Below are positions 11,760 to 23,100 of a stretch of 64,000 nt of DNA, in pieces. Origin of the DNA: Ancistrus triradiatus. Lineage: Eukaryota; Chordata; Actinopteri; Siluriformes; Loricariidae. The notes below the pieces were generated by a model. That model was given only the letters and a program-made list of their open reading frames with translations. It made no database searches and had not been told where the DNA came from. The first letter of the stretch is position 1. Each line of letters starts with the position of its first letter. The stretch covers positions 1 to 64,000 of the forward strand of contig JAJAGP010002206.1 of NCBI GenBank assembly GCA_025084515.1, in the 5' to 3' direction. Both the position numbers and the translations under genes were made by a program.

Positions 11760-14660
11760 AATTCTCCCTACACAATCGCCCTACATAGGGGATATAATTA
11801 TGGGATAATGCAATCTACTTAGTGCACTTTGTGTCAATTAAGGTGGTGATTTGCATAGACTCTCAAATGGTTTTTTTTGTGCCGTCTGGTGGACACTAAA
11901 TGTATTACACAAACATTTTAATAGCGTTTTTATTCTCTGTCTGTAATTCATTTTAATTCACAATGCGAAGCCATTTCAGATTTCCTATTTTCAGATTTTG
12001 TGCTGACAAACAGCATATTCTCTAATCGACCGAAAAGTGAGCGTTGATGGAAACATCTACTGAACATGACGTGCACTACATAGAGACCATCAATTCAATT
12101 ACTTCATACGTGAAATGTCTCAGATTACGTTCTAATGTCTACGAGATCAAGCCATTCCCTATATTTTGTTACATTGTATATGGACAAACAATATACATTA
12201 ACAGGATAAGAATTTAACTCTAGATCGTCCTTTATTAATCAGAAAAGATACGGAATAGCGGAGTCATCCTGCACAGTTTAATCACTCCATATATTATGGT
12301 CCTATACGTTAAAAGTCATTTCTCTCAAATGATCCCTACCCAGGCGCCCTCCATAGGGAGTCATATAATGTTTTTCCCTACAAAGTGCTCGTCTTGTTTA
12401 TTAGATGCTGCATCGACGCTTATTGTTCTGGTGCTTTTAAAAATCTGGTTCGTCACTTCCACAAGTGAAAATAGTCTAAAATGGCGCCACATAAATGCAA
12501 ACTACACAGTGTGCATTAACAAAACCGTTCATTCACAACTGCAATATTGTTTATTTACCGTCGCAGATGCCAGGCTCAGGGACTAGACATCGGCCTCATA
12601 CACTTGGATCTAAATATGAACTGCTAAGTACTGTCATGTATTTACTTCATATATAAACGTAAGTCCTGTGTCTTGCTGCCCTACCAGCAGCACAGTTTAC
12701 GAAAAGAGAATACCCCAGTCTTTGTTTAAACCTTATAGTTATCGTCCCCCATTTTGAATACAGTTATTTATTTCTTAGCATGTAACAAAAGATATTTTCC
12801 AGAATTTGTACTTACACTTAACAGCTTTGTGTGATAAGAGAACAGCAGAAAAACAATCATAATAACTGTGGGACAGACTGAAGGTGGGAATTAATGATGT
12901 TAATTCACTGCCCAGTACTAACCTAAAGTGTTCCCTAAACCCTGCCTGAAAAAGTGACAGACAAGAATGGCTTTTATTGGCACACCATGTTTAGTGCATG
13001 AAACTTTACAATGAACATGAGAAAACAGGTCATTCACAGAAACATCCGTTTCAGAAGGGGGGTTGAGGGGAGAGAGAAACCATTTAAACAGACATCCATG
13101 TACCTGAATAGCTTAAATTATTCATTAGCTGATGGATGAGAAAAACTAGTTGGCAGTGCCTCAGAATTGTTAAATGATCAAGATTAATACAGAACCAAGT
13201 ATACAAAGAGTACACACGGAGTTACCTTTCTTACAAAAGAAGATCTGCACAATCTAAATTGTACCGCTTGTAAAATGAACCTGCTGTTTTTCACCCTCAA
13301 CAGGACTGAATAAATATCTAACAAAGTCAAATTTATTTATATTGCACATTTGTAGTACAGTGCACCATGGTCTCACAGCAGCTTTACTACCAAAAAAAAA
13401 ACTCTACACACAAGACTGTGTCAAGCGTGGCAAGGGAAAAAAAAGTCCTAAATGTTAAGAAACTTTAGGAGGCCCAAGGTACTGGCTTTTAGTCCAGTAA
13501 ACAATAACTGTAGGTACTTGCACTCACCCCTGGAAAGTTTTGTAGGCGTGATCACTCAGCCAGAGAAGTTGTTGCTCGCTGAGGTAATCTGAGTAATAGT
13601 ACAAGGGATGAACTGATGGCAAAACAGCTTTAGCAGAATTGGAGCCGGGAGAACTAGGACAGGACCTGGTACCAGAAGAGCTTAAACCAGAAAAAAATCA
13701 GGAACCACATCAGAAAAATGAAAGCAAAAGAGGGATAAGTGTTAAATCATCTTCAACCGCTAACAGCTTTCACAAGCCAACATTTAATCAAGACTGGTTA
13801 ACAACAAAACAATAGCAGGTCAACCAGACCTTTCCCATTGTATATTAAATATAAAACACATGGATGAAATGTTGCTCAAAGCAGTAGGTTAAATAACTGG
13901 TTCAGACAGATGTGAAAAACAACCACAAGTACTCCTTTATTGGAATCGGGTAAGTGTGTAATTGATTAAAAATCAAGAAACCAACATCAGGATAACTAAG
14001 GATTTTTTTTCTGATTTGATTTGTCCAGTTAATATTCATAAAGCTGGAAAAGCTGATTAAGATCAGAAGAGAGCACAATAAGAAACTTTTGAACAGGATT
14101 AGAAGTCAACCAACATCACATTGTGAGAATTTCTGCCTCCATGCACAACCAAAACAGCACAACAAACCATACAGATAATGTACATGTTAATGACTGCAGA
14201 TCAGTAAACAAATACCTGTTTTACTGTTGAGATATTTAAACTGAAAGCAATGTTGGTAATGCAGATGTGCTGTAGTCCTGAAATACTGTACAAAACCAAC
14301 AAAAGCCTAACCTTTTATAAAATGCATTCAATCAAATACAATGAAACAACCAGAAACAGCAAGCACTTCTGACCCCAAACACTGCAGGCATCCAGAAACT
14401 AAATATAAATTCTCTATAATTTCTATAAATTAAATTCACTCTATTTCTTGAATGAAACAGTTGCAACTCATACTAAGCAGTTTATATTGCAGTATACTTA
14501 CCTTTGTAAACTGAACATATTTAGTAAAATTGGATACACATATTACATTATGATAGCATTAAATAAATAAATATAACTAAGTAAGTGTATTGTTTAACAA
14601 CCAGCGTGGAGTTAACCCTGGTGTAGATGTCGGTGAATTTGAGGACCTCCAGTGCATAGT
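11760..14660. other. intergenic, diffuse repeats
   Basis: I see no gene. Around 11770-12370 there are several ccctacataggg-like short palindromes and tagtgcact words that look like remnants of a fish DNA-transposon repeat. The remainder is AT-rich unique-looking sequence. The short ORF at 12296-12586 has no recognisable domain. Confidence 0.5.
13322..13480 (+). repeat. (TCAAG)-type interspersed repeat, diverged copy
   Basis: Contains caaatttatttatattgc, then gtctcacagcagcttta and a tail with ttaggaggcccaagg. These match, in order, the better copies at 18866, 41258 (inverted), 52448 and 61087. Noncoding, class uncertain. Confidence 0.6.
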
Positions 14661-14664
14661 GTGT

Positions 14665-14736
14665 GGTTCCATGGTGTAATGGTTAGCACTCTGGACTCTG
14701 AATCCAGCGATCCGAGTTCAAATCTCGGTGGAACCT
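14665..14736 (+). tRNA. tRNA-Gln (CTG anticodon)
   Basis: A 72-nt sequence folds as a cloverleaf. The acceptor stem is GGTTCCA/TGGAACC, the A box is TGGTGTAATGG, the anticodon loop carries CTG inside a CTGGA/TCCAG-type stem, and the B box is GAGTTCAAATCTC. A T4 run at 14744-14747 serves as RNA polymerase III terminator. No intron. It delivers glutamine to CAG codons. Confidence 0.96.
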
Positions 14737-15247
14737 GATCCTCTTTTGTTCCACTGTTATTTGATCAGAAACATAATTAGTAATAACTCAAATATAATGT
14801 GGTTTGGTTTCTTTAACGTCGCGTTCAGTATCGATGGCTATTTAACAACAGACACAAGGTTACATCAAAACAAATATAACGCATTACACTCTTACTGCCA
14901 TGTAATGTGCTGAATATAAAACTAAAAAGCAATTTACTGCTTACTACCCATTACTCATTGAGCAGAGTTGTATCTCATTTAGTCATGTTGAAAGGATATT
15001 TGCATCACGAACATTAAAATGCAAGTATAGTACTATTACTATGGATCTGAATGCTGCTTAGGCTATGCATAACGAGTGTTCGTTTATTCACGATTGGTTA
15101 AAAATTCTAATGTACTAACTCTCACATCTACTAATGTGAGACTAACATTGTAGCTACTATTTATCTTTGCGGTTTCACTACATATTTGAAGAGCTGGCAG
15201 CTGAATATGGTGCTCATCTTGAATGCTAGGGCGGTGTATCTGTACAA

Positions 15248-15320
15248 GCCGAAATAGCTCAGTTGGGAGAGCGTTAGACTGAAGATCTAAAGGTCCCTGG
15301 TTCGATCCCGGGTTTCGGCA
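15248..15320 (+). tRNA. tRNA-Phe (GAA anticodon)
   Basis: A 73-nt canonical tRNA. The acceptor stem GCCGAAA pairs with TTTCGGC, the A box is TAGCTCAGTTGG, the anticodon loop is CTGAAGA with GAA, the T arm is GGTTCGATCC, and the discriminator is A. A T4 terminator follows at 15333-15336. It lies 0.5 kb after tRNA-Gln on the same strand, each with its own internal promoter. Confidence 0.97.
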
Positions 15321-16640
15321 GGTGAAAGGAAATTTTCAAAACACCTTTATTTATCCACAGCAGCCTTTTACGATCGCAAGCGTAACTACTTAGCTCTTTT
15401 AATCACCATGTTAGTGCTCAAACCCGGAATACAGAGCTACTTTCATAATTTCTGCTTGTGATAGTACTCAAAACATTAGGTTACCCGTAACCAGACTTTT
15501 CACTCGAGGTTCTGCTGTGTTTGTTTACTTTGTAGCGACCTTTGTGTGTTTTTCTTTGTTATTTGTGTATTGTAGGCAACTCGCTTCTGGTCTGCACAAC
15601 GAAACTAGCTTTGTAGTGCTGAATATTATAAAAATGTATAACTCTGTATTATGTAAGACTCTACTGACACCATGAGGCAAAACAGAGAACATTTTGGTAA
15701 TTCAGGGGACTCTGGTTCAGCTTATCAGTATTGTAAAAGTCCCTTTGCATGGAGGTAGAGACACAAAAAGACAGAGAGAAAATGTAATTCATGTCAAAAT
15801 GAGGAAGAGGTGGAGTGAGAAAAAATGAGTTGGCATGCATTGGAATAGAAGGAAATAATATAAGCAGGAAGCGCTCGCAAATACGCTCGGCTTATGTAAC
15901 GCCAAATAATAAATCTGAAATCCCATTAATAAGCTCAGAGAGATGTGGCCAGGCTTACAGAGTCTGGTCAAGAAAAGGTTCCTGAAGAGACAGGTTGAGA
16001 TTCAGATGTTACGTTTGCCTAAAACAAAGCATGTTCTTACAGAGAAATAAACCACACTCAAATAAATTACACAATGTATACCCACACCAAAAATATAATA
16101 AAAATAAAATTAAATACAGGCAAAGAATACATGTGTAGAAGGAATGATATTAACACAAAAAACATTCTCAACCACATTTTTAACCCCACTTATCCTGGTC
16201 AGGAATTTATAGTGAGCTGGCGAGAATGTGCCCAGTGAGGGACACCAGTCCATCTTAAGGTAGGGGTTAGTGTTGGAGAGACGGGATGATCCCTCGTCCG
16301 ACCTACCCCTCCTCAGGCACAACCTCTTTGAGACCCGACCCAGATGGAGGTCACTGCTGGGGCCAACGTAGCGGTGGGCTTTCGCTGTGTGACCCGAGTG
16401 CCCAGTTGAAACATCCTTTACAAAAATGACCAGTCGCTCATTCATACAGTTTTGATCACAGGTAAAGTCTGCTTATTAACAATGAGACATAAGCATTATT
16501 TCTTCACATGTAGCTAGTAGAACAAATGATATGGGCTCCATATTTATTAGATATAGTTATAGTTTTATAGATTGAATATATGTTGATGTATCACTTTAAT
16601 TTGTGACACACTGCTCGCACCTGATCAGTGGTGTTGTGAA
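15321..16640. other. intergenic between tRNA-Phe and spint2
   Basis: No gene seen. At about 16180-16260 a short stretch (cacttatcctggtc ... gggacaccagtccatc) resembles the tail of common fish L2/SINE-type repeats. The 111-codon minus-strand ORF over 16110-16445 overlaps this repeat and shows no domain. Confidence 0.4.
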
Positions 16641-16650
16641 ACGCAAACAA

Positions 16651-16658
16651 TGACGTCA
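16651..16658. promoter_or_regulatory. CRE-like palindrome upstream of spint2
   Basis: TGACGTCA, the cAMP-response-element consensus, lies about 110 bp before the spint2 start codon. A GGAAGT Ets-like core follows at about 16669. No TATA box is evident. Occupancy is inferred only. Confidence 0.4.
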
Positions 16659-16762
16659 CATTGCATGAGGAAGTAGCCGAGCGGAAGACACACCTGTGTG
16701 AGGACTGTTGTCGTCGAAAGCTGCTTTGGTTCTCTTAAGTTCGAGTAGAAATCCGTCACGTC

Positions 16763-17117
16763 ATGGCTCGGATCTTTCTCTTGGCATCGCTTTACCTGTT
16801 CGGTGTGAGCCTCGTGCTCGGGCAGGGCTGCGTTTGGGAGTTGAAGAAGAATCAGGGTTTGAATTCGAGCTCGTTGGCCGCTGGCGCGAGTTACTCAGCT
16901 CACCTGCCCGACGTTAACGAGCCCGAACAATGCAGAAAAGCCTGCTGTGCCAGGCAGGACTGCCAGCTGGCTGTGATCGGGACACCGGCTGATGGAAAAC
17001 CACAATGCTCCCTCGTAAACTGTATGAAAGATGGCAAAGACGTTTGTGTGTTGGTACAGAACTCTCAGTTCGAGTCCTATCACAAAACCCAGGATCCTAA
17101 AGCGGACAGCTCCAAAG
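16763..17117 (+). CDS. spint2: spint2 exon 1: signal peptide and MANEC/MANSC domain
   Basis: Encodes residues 1-118 and the first base of codon 119. After a hydrophobic leader (MARIFLLASLYLFGVSLVLG) come cysteines in the family pattern: QGC, EQCRKACC, DCQLAV, QCSLVNC and VCVL. Ends AAAG before a GTACAG donor. This domain occurs at the N-terminus of HAI-1 and related membrane proteins. In HAI-1 it is thought to help position the inhibitor. Confidence 0.88.
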
Positions 17118-20100
17118 GTACAGAGTACAGCAATCATGGCTTCTTTTAGCCTTCTTCCTCATAAACTTCGTGTAGTACTAAATACATCTTAACATAAGAT
17201 CTTACAGTCAGTTATATCACTTATAGTCCACTGTAATCGTGTTACAATCAGTTGTAGTGAATAAGTACGATTTATAAAAACATTATGCTTTAAAAAGTTG
17301 GTCATGTTCGTAATATATTGGTACGTTAATATTATTTTATGTTATTTAGCCCTAAGCGATACAATTGGTAAATAACAGCTGTAAATGTCAGTCTGTTTCA
17401 CTAACAGTAAGCTACTCTCAGTGTTCTCCTGATGCTGGACTCATGAACATTAACATTAGCCAATGTGAGAGGGACCTTTAATTACTTAGAAGTTACCCCA
17501 GGTTCTTTTTTGGCCTGACAGACCATTATACGGCTTTCTCTTGGTGGTCAGTGACTCCCGGGAAGAGTAACAATAGTAAACAATCTGACTGATTGTGGAT
17601 TGATGGGGTCCAAACTCTTTTGAGGTGGTATTCTTCCAACCTGATACATCGACAGCTAATTTTCCAAGATCCTCATCAAGTTGTAAACACGCAATGTGTC
17701 ATACAGAAGGGCCGTGTGCATAACTGTCTCCACACCAGGAATGCAGTACAGCCACTTATTTTTGACTTCTATCTGTCCAACTGGAATTTCTGGTACTGTA
17801 ACATTTGTACCAGATCACTTGATGCTGCAGAATGAACGTTCAAATGTTATTTTTTATTAAGCCACATGACTTTGCTTTCGAGGAACAGCGTGATTTTAAC
17901 TGTTGGCCATGTTTTTCCATCAGATTACATTAAAACAATGTGACCTGGTTCTCCTTCTCTGTGTGTTTTTCAGATTATTGCCGTTTCCAGGCAGTACAGG
18001 GTGCTTGTCGGGCTTCCTTCCCCCGATTCTTCTACGATGTCACCAACCAATCCTGTCAGATGTTCACTTATGGGGGCTGTGGGGGCAACAAAAATAATTT
18101 CGAAACACAGAACGAATGTGAGAAGACCTGCAGTGGTGTGACAGGTAAATCACTGGTATTGTTTTATTTTGTTTGTCCATTATAAGGTTGGGATTAGATG
18201 TCTTTTGTTCCATGATGCAGTACAAACCAGGTGCTTTTGGTTGTTGAAAATCCTGTTTTACTGCTAATAAAATCCTGACCCTCAATCTTGTAACCAACTG
18301 GCGTGAAACTCGAGGCCGGAATGCCAGCTGAGGCCTTATTTAATTCAATCCACATGATTATTGGAACGGCTTGTAATAGTACTGCTCAAAATGTACATTC
18401 TGACAGTGTAATGTCATGGTATTGATATTTCACAGTTAAAAAACTTATTTATCTTCCTTGATATATTATTGAATCTGTAGAACAGATGCTTTTATAACAG
18501 TAGACATACTGTATATTAGGCTTGGGATTTATGCCGCTTTAAAAGAGTACATAATACATGTTAACAAAATGTAAACTTAAATTAATACATTTATACATTT
18601 ATTGGCTTTAATTAACTGTAATGCCCAACTGTATTATGTATAGTATTTAAGTGGCTCCTCCAAAGCCGGTACAACAGACTAATTATTTTGAAGAGTAGTT
18701 ATGGGTGTGTCATGGTTTGATAAATCTGTGATGATACCGCACGGCACGCACCAGATGATAACTGAACAAAAGTTGTTTTGTTTATGTGAACTGGACGTAA
18801 GCCTGTGTTTTGGTATAACTTTCCCATTTCTTAATGAATATCACATCTTGTAGCTGGGTTCAAGTCATGTCAATTTATTTCTGTTGCGCTTTTTATAACA
18901 GAGCATTGTCTCAAAGCAACTTTACAAATATCTAGGCCCAAAACCCTAACTGAGCAAGCCTAGGGTGACAGTGGAAAGGAAAACTCCATAAACATTATAA
19001 GGAAGAAACCTTGGGAGGACCAAGACTCAAAAAGGGAATCCACCTCCTTGGGTTAATAAAGATTAACAGAGAACTTATTTAAAAAAAGATAATATTTAAA
19101 CTAAAATATAATAAGTAGAATAATATTTTAAAGAAGATGTAATATTTCGAATAGTGTAATAAAGTAGAGAATATAAAACTATAGCATAAACTTTTATAGT
19201 AATAGTTTAAATAAACAGAAGCCAAATATAAAAAAGAGAAAGTATTTAAAAAAATATATTATATAGCCTATAATAAATGAACAGAATGCAACATTATGAA
19301 GATAATTAGAGAATATAAAACTTTTGAATATAACAAAAGTGTGTATGTATAATAAATAATAATACCATGGAGAATATAGAGATTTTTATATGTTAATGTA
19401 TGTCTTATATTTTGTTTATTGTCTTGCTTATTGAATAAGCAGTGGGGATCAAATCTACCTCATATTGGAAAACAACATTGAGGTTTTGTAAGATAAAATG
19501 TGTCGAGTTTGATTTGATTTCCTTTGCAGTTTATTTACAGCTAAAGAAGAGTTCCAGGTTACTTTTTTACAGGTGACAGTTATTTATGTCATCTGTACCA
19601 TGTATAATATTGAAATATCACAAACTGAGGGAAACCTTTATACTGTTATTGTGGGTTTTTTAGACTTTATAGTGAAGCTATTAGTGGTTAATAAACAACT
19701 AGAAGAAAAGAACAGTGGTCATGGAGCTGCATAAGAACTGCCAGTGCTTTCCAGAAACGTTCCAGACCTTTTACAGCCATGCTAAAATGGTGGAACTTTG
19801 ACCGTACTGCACTATTAACCACCCCAACCCTCAGCTGCTTATGAAATGGACTTGGGTTCACTCAGTTTTGAACCTACTTTATATCTGTTGTTCATTGAGG
19901 TAATATGAGGATGTGGTTAGACTGTAGACATTCCTTCCTTCTGCAATAAAACCGTTCCTGTTTCGTGGACAGAAACAAACTATAAGTCCTTCAGAGTTAA
20001 TGATGAACTAAGGACGATGACATTTTCACTTCCTCGTACCGTGTTGATAGTCTCATGGTTAAGCTAGGACTCTTTTGTGAGTGTGTGAGAAGTGACTTGC

Positions 20101-23100
20101 AGGAGGTTTCAGCTTACACGTAGCTGCTGAATAACTGGTTTGGTGACCTCTGTGTGAGGCTGATTACTGACAAATGCATTCAGAATAGCTCGGGTTTCTT
20201 AACCCTTTACTTTAACACCATCTTTGTGGAAGGCCTTGAGCAGGTCTGTTCTTATTCTGTTTCTTTTTCAGGAGTTACATGTTTTCAATGGTTTCATCCA
20301 ACCCAAAAGCTCATATACTGATCATCCATGGTATGTTTTAATTTCAGGGGACGTGCTTATTGATTCTCGGGCACCTGAGGACGTCAAAGGTAATATAGTT
20401 GTTATGTAAATTTAATTTGAGAAAAGTGTGAGAAGAAATTACACAAGCACTACATTCTTCTGATTAATAAAAAATGTTTTTTAGGTAAAACCATTACTAA
20501 TAGGTAGCCGAATAATCGGCTATTTGTTCCGATGATCGACATATTATTCGAGTATCAAAATAGCTGCAGCCCTACCATATTATTAAATGGAAATGTCTAG
20601 GAGCAACAACAGCTCAGCCAGAGAGCGCAAAAAGTGTTGGTTGAGTCCGGCAAAGTTTAAGCTTATTATTGCTAAATTCTGAAAAGCCGCTGGAAGTAAC
20701 AGCAGCACACTGTTGTTTTTGGAGCATTATTTTTTGGGTTTCTATGGCCGAGCAGCTGCACGCAAGCATAAGCTCACCATACAATATGCCAACCATCGGC
20801 TTAAGTAGTATTAACACCATCACAGTGCTGTGGAGCAGTGGAAACTTGTTCTACTGGTGTGCAGTCTTACTACTGCAGTGTCATGCAATCACGTTGTCAT
20901 GCAAGAATGGATTGGAGTGCCTTCCGAAAGTCACCCAACATCAGTGCCCAACCTCGCTAATGCGCTTGAATGGAAACCAATCCCCACAGTCATGTTCCAA
21001 AGTGTAACGGAACGCAATCTTTAGGTAATCGAGCCAGTTCTAACAGCAAAAGGGGAAGAACGTCAGCCATGGTTTTACTTCATGTGCTCTACATAATGTC
21101 CGCCAGCTTGTGTTGTTGTGTAGGTTTGTCCGGGCTCACTGGTGGTTCTAGGGGAGCCAGCAGGGGCCTGTGCCCCTGTGACAACAAGCCTGGCTGAACC
21201 TACGACGCCCTAAATGAGGGTAGAGATAACCTCATTCTTGTGAAGCCACAGCGACATTTCATAAATAAAGTGTGGAAATCTATAGGTCATCGACTTTTCA
21301 CTCTTAATGTCTGCAATGCGCATTTGGCTAGAAAGTAATTAGCCCCTCTAACATAGCCACTGGCCCCAGCCTGGGCCTCCTCCCCACACTTCAAGTGGTC
21401 TCGAACCGCCACTGCTGGAGCCGTGTCCTTGAGCAGCATCGCATTTCTTCAGAGCTGCACATCTTGTTCCTCTCAGTGTTATTATCATTCATGTAATTCT
21501 GTTTTCCATCAGTCTGTGGAACGTGTAATCAGTGTGTGTCAGAGAGAGAGAAAATAAACATTCATGTCATCAAATATAGCTGTCTTTTCTGGCATTTGTC
21601 TCTGTGGTTTTTGTACTAGATGCTCTTTCTTCTGCCTTCTCAGAATTAATTTGCAATAAATACCGTGTGCATGCCCTGTGCCGTTCCCTCTGTGGCTTAT
21701 TATTCGTATTTCTCCTTCCACAGCTCCTGCAGCTCCCCTGCCTGAAATGACATCTCAGGACTTTGCAGGTGTGTTTACGAGTTATGTGTTCAGATTTATT
21801 TTTTAATGATACATTGTGATGCAAAAAATGGGAGGACGTATTGGGTTATGCGTTATTCGTTATTATGCCATCTAATGCAACCGCATTTTTTGAACACCAG
21901 AGGGCTCAATAATACAGGTAGTCCAGGATGTACTCTCAGAATGCTTTCCGACAAATCTGTCGTAAGTTGAATTTGTTGTAAACCGAGGAGTTATATATAC
22001 TGTATATATCATAGTGAAGCCTAAATTAAACACCAAAACCAAAGCCACGGCTTTTCCTCACTACATTTCCCAGCCCTCACTCTCACTACGTGACTCCCTA
22101 CGTCATGACTTCCTCAATCGGGTGCGGGAGAGTACTGGATTCCCATCATGAAGTAGAAATATCCTAAGTTGGGCCACATCTCGCTGTTTTAATTGCAAGG
22201 GACTAAAAGATTCTCTTTGTCTAATTTTGTATAAAGAAAAGTGCACATTATTTTTCAATTGTTGTTCTTCAGGGGCTGGTGGTAACGCCATGATTTTTTT
22301 TAATCCTCAGCAAAGTGCCAGGCTGAGCCAGTGGTCGGGCACTGCAGAGCCTCCATTCCACGCTACCACTACAAAGATGGCGCGTGTCAGCGCTTCAGGT
22401 ACGGTGGCTGCGGTGGCAACGACAACAACTACATGACCGAAGAGGAGTGCATGAAAACCTGCACAGGTGAGCAGCACACCGTGAGGTGATTCTTTTTAAG
22501 GTCGGATGAGTGCTGCAGAGTGCTTACACACTGTCGCGTCTTGTTGCGTCTGTAGTGAGGATCGTGGATCCGGAGACAACGCCCAGTCTTACAGAATACC
22601 AAGGTAACATGACGTCTGCAGAACCTTACTCGCTTCTGTGCCTCAGATCTGTTCAGAACAGAATGTAGCACTGTCCCTCGGGTCAGCAGTGTGTGTAATG
22701 CTCTTTGTGTACCGCGTAGCTTTCTGCGCCGTGCCTTCTGACTCTGGGCCATGCCGTGCTGCTTTCCACATGTTCTACTTTGAGCCAAGAACACAGTCCT
22801 GCCAGGTTTTCATGTACGGAGGCTGCAAAGGCAACAAGAATCGTTACAGCTCTCTGGAGGAATGCATGTCCAAATGCTCTGGGAAAGACGGTGAGAGGAA
22901 ATGGAATTTAATACGAGTTTATATGGGAATGTATCCTGGTTTAGAGTGCGTTAACTTTTATTCCTATGAGGGAGATGATAGCTATAATATGCACGACCAT
23001 ATAAATACTTATTATAGGGTTGATGGTTTGCTATCATTTACAAATCTGAAGATTAATAGTGAAAATGTAGCTATGAAATAAAACAGTGGAACACGCATGC

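Noticed and set aside
14497..14515. atacttacctttg resembling the start of U1 snRNA
   Set aside because: The match stops after the first nine bases and no U1 body or Pol II snRNA promoter element follows.
16708..16917. Alternative upstream reading frame over spint2 exon 1
   Set aside because: Does not begin with ATG and is out of frame with the Kunitz gene. The ATG at 16763 gives a signal peptide.
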